Positions 27,469 to 37,572 are shown, counted from the first letter of the stretch. The stretch: 64,000 nucleotides of DNA from Rhizobium grahamii (GCF_009498215.1 NZ_CP043499.1:682001-746000), one strand, 5' to 3'. A program made the numbers and translations. Notes: generated by a model from the sequence alone, not told the origin.

Positions 27469-28460
27469 GCGGCGAACAGTTGACCCGCGAGATCGGGCAC
27501 TCCGGCGTCAAGGCCTCGGCTGTCGGGCTTGGAACATGGGCGATCGGCGGCTGGATGTGGGGCGGGACCGATGAGGCTGAATCGATCGCCGCCATCCATG
27601 CTTCGCTGGATGCGGGTGTCACGCTCATCGACACGGCGCCCGCTTATGGGCTTGGCCGCTCGGAGGAAATCGTCGGCAAGGCGCTTGCCGGACGTCGCGA
27701 CCAGGCCGTCATCGCGACGAAGTGCGGTCTCGTCTGGCACACGCAGAAGGGCCGCCATTTCTTCGATCAGGACGGTAAGCCGGTTCACCGCTATCTTGGC
27801 CGGGACGCGATCATCCATGAGGTGGAAGAAAGCCTGCGCCGCCTCGGTACGGATCATATCGATCTCTACATCACCCACTGGCAGGACGCGACGACACCGA
27901 TCGAGGAGACTGTCCGGGCGCTGGAAGAGTTGAAGGCGGCGGGCAAGATCCGCGCGATCGGCGCCAGCAACGTCGATCGGTCCGAGCTTCAGCGCTACAT
28001 CGAAACCGGGTCGCTCGATGCGATCCAGGAGCGGTTCAGCATGATCGATCGCGAGATCGAGGCGGACCTGCTGCCGCTCACTATTGCAAGCGGCGTGTCG
28101 ACGCTCAGCTATTCCTCGCTGGCGCTCGGGCTGCTCTCCGGCACGGTCGGGCCGGACCGCATCTTCTCGGGCGACGACCAGCGCAAGGACAACCCGCGCT
28201 TCTCGGTCGGCAATCGACAGAAGGCGAAGGACTTCTCCGATGCCATTCAGCCGGTCGCCGCGCGACATGATGCGAGCATTGCCCAGGTGGTGATCGCCTG
28301 GACGCTGGCGCAGCCGGGGATCACCTTTGCGCTCTGTGGCGCTCGCAACCCGGCGCAGGCGCTCGACAATGCAAGGGCCGGCACGCTTCAGCTTTCGGTC
28401 GACGATCTCAAGGCTATCGACGCGGCGCTCTCAGCCAAGCTCGCCCATATGGACGGATAA
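27465..28460 (+). CDS. Aldo/keto reductase
   Basis: A 331-aa TIM-barrel oxidoreductase that overlaps the regulator by 4 bp (ATGA), so translation is coupled. The motifs VGLGTWAIGGWMWGG, the catalytic DxxxxY in IDTAPAYGLG, the conserved Lys in VIATKCGLVW and GASNVDRSEL fit the family, and the NADPH site near the C-terminus (ALCGARNPAQALDNARA) is intact. It probably oxidises or reduces the imported sugar or polyol. Similar AKRs occur with IolS-type inositol and other sugar loci. Confidence 0.87.
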   Translation: MSGEQLTREIGHSGVKASAVGLGTWAIGGWMWGGTDEAESIAAIHASLDAGVTLIDTAPAYGLGRSEEIVGKALAGRRDQAVIATKCGLVWHTQKGRHFFDQDGKPVHRYLGRDAIIHEVEESLRRLGTDHIDLYITHWQDATTPIEETVRALEELKAAGKIRAIGASNVDRSELQRYIETGSLDAIQERFSMIDREIEADLLPLTIASGVSTLSYSSLALGLLSGTVGPDRIFSGDDQRKDNPRFSVGNRQKAKDFSDAIQPVAARHDASIAQVVIAWTLAQPGITFALCGARNPAQALDNARAGTLQLSVDDLKAIDAALSAKLAHMDG

Positions 28461-28472
28461 CGGACTAGCATC

Positions 28473-30220
28473 ATGAACCGTAAAGAGACATTGGACGGGC
28501 TTCGCAAAAGCCCGAAGGTGGACGTATGCGTCGTCGGCGGCGGGATCAACGGGCTCAGCGTCTTTCGCGAGCTGGCGTTACAGGGCGTCAATGTGCTGCT
28601 TGTCGAGCAGGGGATTATTGCTCCGGTGCCAGTGCCGCGCTTTCCCGCATGGTGCATGGCGGGCTGCGTTATCTCGAGAACGGCGAATTCAGTCTCGTGC
28701 AGGAATCCCTGGTCGAGCGGGACCGGTTGCTGCGCAATGCGCCGCACTATGTTGCGCCATTGGCGACGACGGTTCCGATCTTCGACGTGTTTTCCGGCCT
28801 TGCCAATGGCATCGTCCGCTTCCTTGGGCTTAGCCGCCGGCCGAGCCGTCGTGGCGCCGTAGTCATCAAGGCTGGGCTCAGCATCTACGACTTCCTGACG
28901 CGCAAGCGGGCGCTGATGCCGCGCCACCAGTTCCGCGGGCGCAGGAGCACGCTCGCCAAATGGCCGGCGCTCAATCCCGCGATCCGCAACTCCGCAACCT
29001 ACTACGATGCCTGGGTAAGCCACCCGGAGCGCATTGGCATGGAATTGTTGGTCGATGGCCTCACGTCGAGTGCGAACGCCGCTGCGCTGAACTACGCGAC
29101 TGTCGAACAGAATTCGGGCGGAGAATTTCTGCTGCGCGACAGTCTCTCGGGCGAGACGCTGACAATCAAGCCGGCATTGATCATCAACGCGACCGGTGGC
29201 TGGATCGATATCGCCAACGGCGCGCTCTTTCTGGAGAAGGCCCGCCCTGCACCGTTGATGGGGGGCACCAAGGGCTCGCACCTGATCATCGACAATGCCG
29301 GCCTGCGCGAGATGCTCGATGGCCACATGATCTACTATGAGAACGAGGATGGGCGCATCTGCATCCTCTTTCCCTATCTCGGGAAGGTGCTGGTTGGCTC
29401 GACGGACATAAGGGTCGATGACCCCGGCGCGGTGCGCTGCGAGACGGATGAGCGCGATTATATTCTGCAGTCGCTTGCCTTCGTGCTGCCCGGCGTCGTG
29501 ATCCGGCCGGAGGAGATCGTCTTCCAGTTTGCCGGTGTGCGGCCGCTGCCCGCCAGCAAGGACAGCTTTACCGGCCGCATTCCGCGCGACCATTTCTGCA
29601 CTGTCATCGAGGGTAGCGACGGCGGCCCACCGGTGCTCTGCATGATCGGCGGGAAGTGGACGACCTTCCGCTCGTTTGGCGAACTGGCCGCCGACATGGC
29701 GCTGGAGCGCCTCGGCCGGAAGCGCCGGCTCGATACGGCGGAGCGCACATTCGGCGGCGGACGCGATTTTCCCGACGATCGAGGCGATTGGCTGCGGCGG
29801 CTCGCGGCGACTACCGGTCTTGCAGAGGATCGCGCCGCGGCGCTCTTTGGCCGCTATGGCACGGATGCAGCCGAGGTCGCCCGTTTCATTGCGGCGGCGC
29901 CTGATCGCATGTTGCCTCATGCCGGCTACAGCGCTCGCGAGCTCATCTTCCTCATTCGCGGCGAAGCGGTGGAGCATCTGGACGACATTCTGCTGCGGCG
30001 CACGACGCTTGCCATCACCGGCGAACTCTCCCTCGAGATGGCGGATGCCGTTCTTGAGATTCTCGCCGCCGAAAAAGGCTGGCCGCCTCAGCGTGCCGCC
30101 GAGGAGCGCACCCGTTTCCTAACCCTCATACGCGAACGCCACGGCGTCTGCGAAGAAACCCTTTCCGCAAGGAACGAACAAAGGAGTGAAGTATGCGAGA
30201 CAACCGCAAAGTCCGGATGA
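28473..30220 (+). pseudogene. GlpD-like FAD-dependent polyol-phosphate dehydrogenase, frameshifted
   Basis: The N-terminal FAD motif VCVVGGGINGLSVFRELALQG and LLVEQG are in the frame from ATG 28473. From about 28613 the sequence continues in the next frame with DYCSGASAALSRMVHGGLRY, the GlpD signature, and runs to the stop at 30220. The run of four G at 28610-28613 should be five to give VEQGDYCSG. The restored protein is about 582 aa, similar to GlpD and to EryB erythritol-phosphate dehydrogenase. It would oxidise a polyol phosphate and pass electrons to quinone. The frame change may be a sequencing error, because the rest of the gene is intact. Confidence 0.82.
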
Positions 30221-31035
30221 ACCGGCTGTTCGGCAACGGCCGTTGCCTAGATGTCGCGATCGACCATGGCGTCTGCAACGAGCCATCCTTCCTGGATGGC
30301 CTGGAGAACATGCCCGCTGTCGTGAAGGCGTTGGTCGATGCGAAACCCGATGCGATCCAGATGAATTACGGCCAGGCTGACTTGCTGCAGGACCTACCGG
30401 GCAATGACAAGCCTGCGCTCGTCATGCGCCTCGATATGGGCAATCCCTATAACCGCATTCGCCATCGCGACATGTGGGCGGTGCTGCAGAACGAGGCCGA
30501 GCCCCTGGTTGGCGCGCTGCAGATGGATGCCGCCTGCGCCGTCGTGAACCTCTTCATGCTGCCCGACGAGCCGGATCTCTTTCGCCAGTGCGTCCAGAAC
30601 ATTTCTCGCGTGCGGGCCGACTGCGAGAAGTACGGCATGCCGCTGATGATCGAGCCGCTGGTCATGCAGCCGGTGACCGAGCGTGGCGGCTACATGGTCG
30701 ATGGCGATGCCGACAAGATCGTCACGCTGACACGTCTTGCCCGGGAGATGGGCGCCGATATCGTCAAGGCGGATCCGACGACGAACGCTGATGATTTCCA
30801 CCGCGTGGTGGAGGCGGCGCGCTGCCCGGTGCTGGTGCGCGGCGGTGGAAAGGAAGACCTTGGAGCCGTATTTGCCAAGTCCGCGGCCTTGATGCGGCAG
30901 GGTGCAATGGGCATGGTCTATGGGCGCAACATCTACCAGCATGCCAATCCGAATGCGGTAGTGCGCGGCCTGATGGCGATTATTCACGAGGATGCGAGCG
31001 GCGAGGAGGCCTTCGCACTTTATCAGCGGGGGTAA
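30193..31035 (+). CDS. Class I aldolase of the DhnA/LsrF type
   Basis: A 280-aa TIM-barrel protein. ATG 30193 is preceded by AAGGAG and lies 28 bp inside the end of the GlpD-like gene. The substrate region CLDVAIDHGV, the Schiff-base Lys in GADIVKADPT (about residue 194), the phosphate-binding RGGGKEDLG and the MVYGRNIYQH segment place it with the DhnA/LsrF class I aldolases. It most probably cleaves a ketose phosphate (or thiolyses an AI-2-like phospho-ligand) made by the kinase and dehydrogenase encoded on either side. Stereochemistry is not predictable. Confidence 0.85.
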   Translation: MRDNRKVRMNRLFGNGRCLDVAIDHGVCNEPSFLDGLENMPAVVKALVDAKPDAIQMNYGQADLLQDLPGNDKPALVMRLDMGNPYNRIRHRDMWAVLQNEAEPLVGALQMDAACAVVNLFMLPDEPDLFRQCVQNISRVRADCEKYGMPLMIEPLVMQPVTERGGYMVDGDADKIVTLTRLAREMGADIVKADPTTNADDFHRVVEAARCPVLVRGGGKEDLGAVFAKSAALMRQGAMGMVYGRNIYQHANPNAVVRGLMAIIHEDASGEEAFALYQRG

Positions 31036-31136
31036 TCGCGACGAGTTTCCTCGACTCCGGCAGGGAGGAGAGGGGAAGGCGCTGGGCTTTCGTTCGAAAG
31101 CGCGCATAACTGTCAGAACCTTGGGAGGGGTTCGGA

Positions 31137-32665
31137 ATGGAAGGATATCTGTTGGGGCTGGATGCCGGAAACACCGTCATCAAGGCCGTGATCTTCGATC
31201 TTAAGGGCCGGGAAGTGGCCTATGCCGGGGAGGAGGGTCACAGCCACATGCCTTGCCCGGGCCATGTCGAGCGTGATCTCGGCGAACTCTGGGCCAACGC
31301 AAAACGGGTGATCCGTGCCTGCCTCGACAAGGCGAATATTGCTGCCAAAGATATTGCCGCGATCGGCTGCGCGGGGCATGGCAATGGTCTATATGCGCTC
31401 GATCGCGACGGTCAACCGCTTCTCGGCATCCAGTCGCTCGATACGCGCGCGACCGGACTTGTCGAGGAATGGGTGGCGGAAGGCGTTGGTGACCTTACAG
31501 CCCCGATCGCCCGCCAGCGCCCTTGGCCCTCCCAGACGCCGACACTGCTTGCCTGGCTGAAGCGCCACCGGCCGGACCTGTTCCAGCGCATAGGCACGGT
31601 CTTCTTTTCCAAGGATTTCGTCGTCAACCGGCTGACCGGCAGCCGCGTCAGCGAAGTGTCTGACATGTCCGGCGCCGGTCTGCTTGATCTTGCGGCCCGT
31701 CGCTATGACAGGACACTGATGGCGGCCTACGGTCTTGCCGACAGCATGCACATGCTGCCGCCGCTAATCGAAAGCGCCGATATCGCGGGACATGTCACGG
31801 AAGAGGTCGCGGCCGAAACCGGGCTTGCGGCAGGCACGCCTGTCATCGGCGGGCTGTTCGATGTCGTGGCGTCGGCACTCGGCTCGGGCGTGTCGCGCAC
31901 CGGCAGCGCCTCTGTTATCGCCGGCACCTGGAGCATCAACCAGGTGATCATCGATAGCCTCGATCTCAATGGCCCGTCTTCATGTCCTCCACCTTCGATC
32001 GCGGCCGCTATATGGCGATGGAAAACAGCGCGACCTCGGCCGCCAATCTCGAATGGCTGGTGCGAGAGTTTTTCGATGAGGAGCATCAGGAAGGCGTTTC
32101 GCCATTCGATGCGGCCTGCGCGCTTGCAGCAGCGGTCACACCGGCAGCGGACGATCCGCTCTATCACCCTTATCTCTATGGCGCCCAGCAGGATGGCCAT
32201 GCGCGGGCTGGCTTCTACGGCATGGCTGGCTGGCATACCAAGGGACACCTGATCCGGGCGCTTCTGGAAGGCGTCGCCTTCGGCCATCGCCAGCATGTCG
32301 AGACGATCCGCAAGGCAGGTGCGATGTTCGAGGAGGCTGTGCTCTCCGGCGGTGGCTCGCGCAGCAAGCTCTGGCCGCAGATTTTCGCGGATGTGCTCGG
32401 CGTTCCCGTCACTGTTGCCGTCTCGCGGGAAACCGGGGCGCTTGGGGCCGCAATCGCGGCCGGGACGGGTGTCGGCCTGTTTGCCGGTTTCACCGAAGGC
32501 GCTGCCGCGATGGTTCGCACCGACCGGCACTATCAGCCGAACGGCGCGCTTTCGGCCCACTATAACCGTCGCTACGGGCTCTACCAGGATATTGCCGAGG
32601 CGATGACGCCGCTCTGGCGGCGCCTTTCGGAGGCGCAGAGCCTCGCAACAGGAGTTGCAGCGTGA
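31137..32665 (+). pseudogene. FGGY-family carbohydrate kinase, frameshifted
   Basis: The N-terminal domain is in the frame from ATG 31137 (GLDAGNTVIKAVIFD and GCAGHGNGLYALD) up to LNGP near 31975. The C-terminal domain continues in the next frame from VFMSSTFDRG through SGGGSRSKLWPQI and ETGALGAAIAAG to the stop at 32665. One missing G in GGCCCGTCTT (expected GGCCCGGTCTT) explains the shift. The restored protein is about 509 aa. FGGY kinases phosphorylate sugars or polyols (xylulose, glycerol, erythritol, AI-2). A missing kinase would make the operon nonfunctional if the frameshift is real. Confidence 0.82.
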
Positions 32666-34287
32666 CCATGTCCATGAATGAGACGCCGGTGGATGAAGGC
32701 AGCTACGATTTCATCGTCGTCGGCGCGGGGTCGGCCGGTTGCGTGCTGGCAAACCGGCTCTCGGCCGACCCAAAAAACCGCGTGCTGCTGCTCGAGGCCG
32801 GCGGCTCGGATCGATATCACTGGGTGCATGTGCCGATCGGCTATCTCTATTGCATGGGCAACCCGCGCACCGACTGGATGATGAAGACGGCCGCCGAAAA
32901 GGGCCTCAATGGCCGCGCCCTGAACTATCCGCGCGGCAAGGTGCTCGGTGGCTGCTCGTCGATCAACGGCATGATCTACATGCGTGGGCAGGCGGCGGAC
33001 TACGATGGCTGGCGGCAGGCTGGCAACGCGGGTTGGGGATGGGACGATGTGCTGCCCTATTTTCTGAAATCGGAAGACAACTATCGCGGCAAGTCATCCA
33101 TGCACGGCGCGGGCGGTGAATGGCGCGTCGAGCGCCAGCGGCTGTCCTGGCCCATTCTCGATGCTTTTCGTGATGCGGCGGAAGAAATCGGGATCCGCAA
33201 GACCGAGGATTTCAACGACGGCGACAATGAGGGTTCCGGCTACTTCGAGGTTAATCAGAAGGGCGGCTTGCGCTGGAACACGACGAAGGCTTTCCTGCGT
33301 CCGGCAATGAAGAGGAAGAACCTGCGCGTGCTGACCGGCGCCGAGACGGAGCGGTTGGAATTCGAAGGTAAGACGGCGGCCGGTGTAAGGTTTCGCCTGA
33401 ATGGTCGCCCTTGTGTCGCCCGCGCGTCGCGCGAGGTGGTTCTGTCTGCAGGTGCGATCAACTCGCCGAAAATTCTGGAGCTTTCAGGCATCGGGCGGCC
33501 AGACTTGCTCGCGAGCCTGGGCATTCCGTTGCATCATGAGCTTCAGGGCGTCGGCGAAAACCTGCAAGATCACCTGCAGATACGAACTGTGTTCAGGATT
33601 GAGGGCGCGCGCACGCTGAACCAGCTTTACCACAACCTGTTTACCCGTGCCGGCATGGGTTTGCAGTATGCGATCAGCCGTTCCGGCCCGCTCTCGATGG
33701 CGCCAAGCCAGCTTGGTATTTTCGCCAAGAGCGACCCGTCGGTTGCCACCGCCGATCTCGAATATCACGTCCAGCCGCTCAGCACAGACCGGCTTGGCGA
33801 GCCGCTGCATCGCTATCCGGCGGTGACTGTCTCTGTCTGCAATCTCCGGCCGGAAAGTCGCGGCACCGTGCACATGACCACACGCGATGCCTCGTCAGCT
33901 CCCGAAATCCGTCCCAATTATCTGTCGACAGTGGGCGATCGGCTGCTGGCGGTCAATTCTATCCGCCATGCCCGCAGCCTGATGGAAACGAAGGCCATCT
34001 CCCGGTTTCGACCGCAGGAGATGCTGCCGGGGAGGGAATATCAAAGCGATGACGAACTGATCCAGCGTGCCGGCGATATCGCCACCACGATCTTTCATCC
34101 TGTCGGTACCTGCAGGATGGGAAGCGATCCAACGTCGGTGGTGGATACGCAGTTGCGCGTGCATGGGCTTGAGAAGCTTCGCATTGTCGATGCCTCGGTC
34201 ATGCCGACGATCGTGTCCGGCAATACGAACTCTCCCGTGATCATGATCGCGGAAAAAGCAGCGGCGATGGTGTTGAGCATGCGGTAG
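32662..34287 (+). CDS. GMC-family FAD oxidoreductase (choline-dehydrogenase-like)
   Basis: A 541-aa flavoprotein overlapping the kinase by 4 bp. The FAD motif is IVVGAGSAGCVLANRL, the family pattern GRALNYPRGKVLGGCSSING follows, and the C-terminus has HPVGTCRMG with the active-site His and SGNTNSPVIMIAEKAA. GMC enzymes oxidise alcohols, and this one could oxidise the polyol substrate before or after uptake. A better ATG at 32668 is also possible. It ends the operon, and the truncated hydrolase remnant begins directly after it. Confidence 0.85.
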   Translation: MTMSMNETPVDEGSYDFIVVGAGSAGCVLANRLSADPKNRVLLLEAGGSDRYHWVHVPIGYLYCMGNPRTDWMMKTAAEKGLNGRALNYPRGKVLGGCSSINGMIYMRGQAADYDGWRQAGNAGWGWDDVLPYFLKSEDNYRGKSSMHGAGGEWRVERQRLSWPILDAFRDAAEEIGIRKTEDFNDGDNEGSGYFEVNQKGGLRWNTTKAFLRPAMKRKNLRVLTGAETERLEFEGKTAAGVRFRLNGRPCVARASREVVLSAGAINSPKILELSGIGRPDLLASLGIPLHHELQGVGENLQDHLQIRTVFRIEGARTLNQLYHNLFTRAGMGLQYAISRSGPLSMAPSQLGIFAKSDPSVATADLEYHVQPLSTDRLGEPLHRYPAVTVSVCNLRPESRGTVHMTTRDASSAPEIRPNYLSTVGDRLLAVNSIRHARSLMETKAISRFRPQEMLPGREYQSDDELIQRAGDIATTIFHPVGTCRMGSDPTSVVDTQLRVHGLEKLRIVDASVMPTIVSGNTNSPVIMIAEKAAAMVLSMR

Positions 34288-34294
34288 CTGCAAC

Positions 34295-34783
34295 GATGGT
34301 CTCGTCCTTTTCGACGAGGCGAAGGACTTCCTGAGCAATGGCTTCGGCTACGCTGCGATCATGAATACCCGTCCGGAGACGATCGGCTACGGTACCGCGG
34401 ACTCACCCGTCGGACTGGCTGCGTGGCTGTACGACAAGATCGCCGACTGGGTGTTTTTCCGTGGGGAGCCGGAAAAGGCTCTATCGAGGGACGCGATACT
34501 CGACAACATCACCCTTTACTGGCTGACCAATACAGGCCCATCGAGCGGACGCATTTATTGGGAAAACACTGTCGCGGGTGCAAAGCTATCGTCTGTTCAA
34601 GTCCCGGCCGGCGTCACCGTGTTTCCCGGCGAGGTATATCGACCTCCGAGAGAGTGGTTGGCCCGCGCATATCCGAAGCTCGTCTATTATAACGTTGCTC
34701 CGCGCGGAGGTCACTTCGCCGCTTGGGAGGAGCCCGAACTCTTTGCTCAGGAAATCAGGGCAGCGTTTCGGAATATGCGATAA
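34295..34783 (+). pseudogene. Epoxide hydrolase, C-terminal fragment
   Basis: Only the last 150 or so residues of an epoxide hydrolase of the EHN type are present: EAKDFLSNGFGYAAI, TRPETIGYGTADSPVGLAAWLYDKI, YWLTNTGPSSGRIYWEN and PRGGHFAAWEEPELF with the catalytic His. The N-terminal domain with the nucleophile Asp is missing; the frame closes only a few codons upstream, inside the GMC gene end. The start at ATG 34361 would give 140 aa without an active site. This looks like the scar of a deletion at the 34.28-kb boundary. Confidence 0.7.
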
Positions 34784-35306
34784 TAAGCCTGGTAGGCCGA
34801 ACCTATCAGCATTGAGGGAAGAGCATGCCGTTCGTCGATTGCAGTCGGCGAAACGTCACTTTGCTGGGTCGACCGCGCCCCGCAGGCTTAGATCGCTGCA
34901 AGTGACCTGACGACATCGCTGATTCAAAAGCGGAATTTCCCTTTCACTCTCTAGTACGAACCGATCGGGCACTCCAGCGCCGAAGGCTATCTCTCCCTTG
35001 GGTGAAGTGAAAAATGTACACAACCGTCGTAAAAATACTCTCTATAGAATATAAAATAGACATTGTTGTACATTTTGCTTGTTTGATCGGCGCCGGTTTG
35101 TTACATCTTCCTTCACGGCGACTGAGGAAGCGAAAGCATCACCCTTCCAGTTCTCGTTGAAAGTGCAGCAGAACGCAGATCGACTGACGACATAGCGTCT
35201 AAGCATGCATCGCCTCGCGCGATTGGTTTTTCCGCATTGAGTTTGGCCAGGACGTTCGCGGCCGCCTGTCCTTTTAAGAAGAGCCGCTCCAAAAAAAGGG
35301 AACAAA
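34784..35306. other. Intergenic region with operator-promoter and long leader
   Basis: About 520 bp before the betaine-binding protein gene. It contains the twin TGTACA element (35011-35076) and then about 230 bp of leader before ATG 35307. I see no gene in the leader; open frames at 35042-35350 (-) and 35237-35443 (+) are not supported. Confidence 0.6.
35011..35076 (+). promoter_or_regulatory. Twin TGTACA operator upstream of the betaine-binding protein gene
   Basis: AAAATGTACA at 35011-35020 and its inverse TGTACATTTT at 35067-35076 are 46 bp apart, a total span of 66 bp. A TAGACA -35-like hexamer lies at 35057-35062, 10 bp before the right-hand TGTACA. The same element with the same spacing occurs at 43755-43820 between tetR and the demethylase gene. 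Confidence 0.75.
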
Positions 35307-36308
35307 ATGAGGAAATTACTCGCATCGACATGTCTGGTGGCGGGCGTCATCGCATTGTCTCACTCGGCAAGTGCTGCGGAATGCGGCGATGTCACCCTCG
35401 CGCTTCACAACGTTCAGAGCGCCGAAGTTCTGACCTACGTTGACAAGTTCATTCTCGAGAAGGGCTTTGGCTGTTCCGTTGAAACGATCCCCGGCGACAC
35501 GGTTCCATCGACCACGTCGATGGTTGAAAAGAGCCAGCCTGATGTTTCGTCCGAGACCTGGGTCGACCTTATTCCTGAAATCGTTCCGCCCGGCCTGAAA
35601 GATGGCAAGATCGTCAAAGGCAGCAAGGCGCTTCCTGACGGCGGCGTACAGGGCTGGTGGATTCCCAAGTATCTCGCTGATGCGCATCCCGATATCAAGA
35701 CTGTCGAAGACGCCCTCAAGCATCCCGAACTCTTTCCGGACCCGGAAGATTCAAGCAAGGGCGTGATCTTCAACGGCGCGCAGGGCTGGGGCGCCACCGT
35801 CGTAACCGCGCAGCTGTTCAAGGCCTATGACGCGGAGAAGAAGGGATTCACACTGATGGATCCGGGGTCCGCGGCTGGCCTCGACGGTGCGATCGCAAAG
35901 GCATACGAGCGCAAGGAAGGCTTCATCACCTACTATTGGGCTCCGACCGCATTGCTCGGCAAATACCAGATGGTCATGCTGAAAACGACAGCGGCGCAGG
36001 ATCCCGCGGAGTGGAAGCGCTGCATCACCAACTTGGCTTGCCCGGATCCGAAGGTGGCAGCATGGCCCGTCGACAACGTCTATACGGTCCTGACCAAGAA
36101 GTTTGCTGACCGTGCGCCGAAGGACGTCATGGACTACTTCAACAACCGTGGCTGGAGCAATGAAACCGTCGGCAAGCTCATGGCGTGGGAAACCGACAAC
36201 CAGGCGACCGGTGACGAAGGCTCGAAGCACTTTCTCAAGGAGTATAAGGACATCTGGACCAAGTGGGTTACGGATGACGTGGCCAAGAAGGTCGAAGCTG
36301 CCTTGTAA
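35307..36308 (+). CDS. Betaine-type ABC transporter substrate-binding protein (OpuAC/ProX family)
   Basis: A 333-aa secreted protein: signal peptide of about 23 residues ending in SASAAECG, then the OpuAC fold. Trp residues expected to form the cation-pi cage for a quaternary amine are visible in SSETWVDLIP, GVQGWWIPKYLA and TYYWAPTALL. The AGGGAA upstream of ATG 35307 supports the start. The matching permease and ATPase are encoded 5 kb away on the opposite strand. Expected ligands are proline betaine, glycine betaine, hydroxyproline betaine or DMSP; context favours proline-derived betaines. Transcription begins at the twin TGTACA element. Confidence 0.88.
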   Translation: MRKLLASTCLVAGVIALSHSASAAECGDVTLALHNVQSAEVLTYVDKFILEKGFGCSVETIPGDTVPSTTSMVEKSQPDVSSETWVDLIPEIVPPGLKDGKIVKGSKALPDGGVQGWWIPKYLADAHPDIKTVEDALKHPELFPDPEDSSKGVIFNGAQGWGATVVTAQLFKAYDAEKKGFTLMDPGSAAGLDGAIAKAYERKEGFITYYWAPTALLGKYQMVMLKTTAAQDPAEWKRCITNLACPDPKVAAWPVDNVYTVLTKKFADRAPKDVMDYFNNRGWSNETVGKLMAWETDNQATGDEGSKHFLKEYKDIWTKWVTDDVAKKVEAAL

Positions 36309-36315
36309 TCATACC

Positions 36316-36342
36316 GGAGCGCGCGGCGAACCTGCGCGCTCC
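36316..36342 (+). terminator. Terminator after the betaine-binding protein gene
   Basis: A 9-bp stem (GGAGCGCGC with GCGCGCTCC) and a 9-base loop begin 8 bases after the stop codon. It is followed by CTGACTTGTTG, which is only weakly T-rich. Confidence 0.65.
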
Positions 36343-36508
36343 CTGACTTGTTGATCGACCGCGCAGAACAACGAGACTTTGTTCTCGCAGGCCTCGGCGC
36401 ACTGCTTTCCTTTTCGGAAATGTCCCGATCCCAAACCTCGCAAGTCTCGGCCAACCGTGACAGCTCGCGATGACCTTACGGATCAGTTCGGCTTCCTGCC
36501 TGAAGGCG

Positions 36509-36529
36509 ACCCCACGTGTAAAGTGGGGT
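36509..36529 (-). terminator. Hairpin downstream of the 3-hydroxyproline dehydratase gene
   Basis: ACCCCAC and GTGGGGT form a 7-bp stem with a 7-base loop just beyond the 3' end of the minus-strand gene that stops at 36541. It could end the long minus-strand operon. Confidence 0.5.
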
Positions 36530-36540
36530 ATCTCAAGTTC

Positions 36541-37572
36541 CTACTTCAGCATCGGCCAAGTGTCGGAGAGCTTGTAGCCTCCGGGGAATGGATCGGCGGG
36601 ATCGAGCATCAATTGGGCGGTCCCGCTGATCCACGCACTGCCAGTGATCGACGGCACGATCGCTTTCTGGTCGGCGATCGTCGTCTCCCTGACGATCTTC
36701 CCGACGAACTTGGTGCCGATGATTGAGACGCCGGTCAGGCTCTCGCCTTCGTGCAACTGGCCGCGCGCGTTGAGAAGTGCCATACGCGCCGAGACAGCCG
36801 TACCGGTCGGCGAGCGGTCGATCTTGCCGGGTTGGATGGCGACGACGGATTTTGCCTGGAGGTTGCCATCCTCGCGATAGGGCTTCCCAGCGAAGAGGCA
36901 GAACGAGATATGGTTCCAGCCCGTATCTTCGGGATGCGAGAAGCCCAACTGTTGGTTTGCCGCATTGGTGATCTTGATGCCCGTTTCGGCGATCAGTCGG
37001 GCGTTCTCGGGAGCAAGCTCGATGCCGACCTGTTCCGGGTCCACGACGACGAAACTGTCACCGCCATAGGCTGTGTCGACGGTCAGCTTCCCAATTCCGG
37101 GTACGTCGAGCGTCGCATCCAGCCTCTGCGCGAAGCTCTTTACGTTGGTCACCGTGATACGTTCGGCCTTGCCGTTGCGGCATTGGGCTTCCACCTCGAC
37201 GAGCCCGGCGGGCGCTTCAAGAACCATCTTCGTGACAGGTTCGGTCATCGGGATAATGCCGCTGTCGAGCAAAACGGTGGAGACGCAGATCGAGTTTGAT
37301 CCCGACATGGGAGGCGTGTCTTCCGGTTCCATGATAATCCAGCCCATCTGTGCCTTGGGGTTCTTCGGCGGTACCAACAGGTTGACGTGCCGGAAAACGC
37401 CGCCACGCGGCTCGTTGAGCATGAAGTTCCGTAGCGTTTCGTCCTTGGCAATCCATCTCGATTGTTCCCAGATGGTCTCGCCGGGTGGTGGAGCAACGCC
37501 GCCGACGATGACGTCGCCGACTTCGCCTTCCGCATGGCAATTGACGACGTGGACGATTTTGGTAGTGCGCAT
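36541..37572 (-). CDS. Proline racemase superfamily protein, Ser/Thr type (probable trans-3-hydroxy-L-proline dehydratase)
   Basis: A 343-aa protein with the superfamily fold. The two catalytic positions are Ser90 (MSGSNS) and Thr256 (DRSPTGT). In proline racemases both are Cys; in the trans-3-hydroxyproline dehydratases I recall, the first is Cys and the second Thr. Here the first is Ser, so neither is Cys and racemisation is very unlikely. Dehydration of trans-3-hydroxy-L-proline to pyrroline-2-carboxylate is my best guess, supported by the nearby Ldh-family reductase, but the Ser/Thr pair is unusual. It is the last gene of the minus-strand group and starts at ATG 37572. Confidence 0.75.
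   Translation of the reverse strand: MRTTKIVHVVNCHAEGEVGDVIVGGVAPPPGETIWEQSRWIAKDETLRNFMLNEPRGGVFRHVNLLVPPKNPKAQMGWIIMEPEDTPPMSGSNSICVSTVLLDSGIIPMTEPVTKMVLEAPAGLVEVEAQCRNGKAERITVTNVKSFAQRLDATLDVPGIGKLTVDTAYGGDSFVVVDPEQVGIELAPENARLIAETGIKITNAANQQLGFSHPEDTGWNHISFCLFAGKPYREDGNLQAKSVVAIQPGKIDRSPTGTAVSARMALLNARGQLHEGESLTGVSIIGTKFVGKIVRETTIADQKAIVPSITGSAWISGTAQLMLDPADPFPGGYKLSDTWPMLK

Noticed and set aside
28388..29977. 529-codon minus-strand frame over the GlpD-like gene
   Set aside because: Antisense shadow with no motif; the + strand protein is a clear GlpD homologue.
22826..32665. Calling the sugar operon an AI-2 (lsr) locus
   Set aside because: Only one permease, no LsrG, and an added GlpD-like dehydrogenase, AKR and GMC enzyme do not fit lsr. 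The aldolase and SorC similarity alone is not enough.
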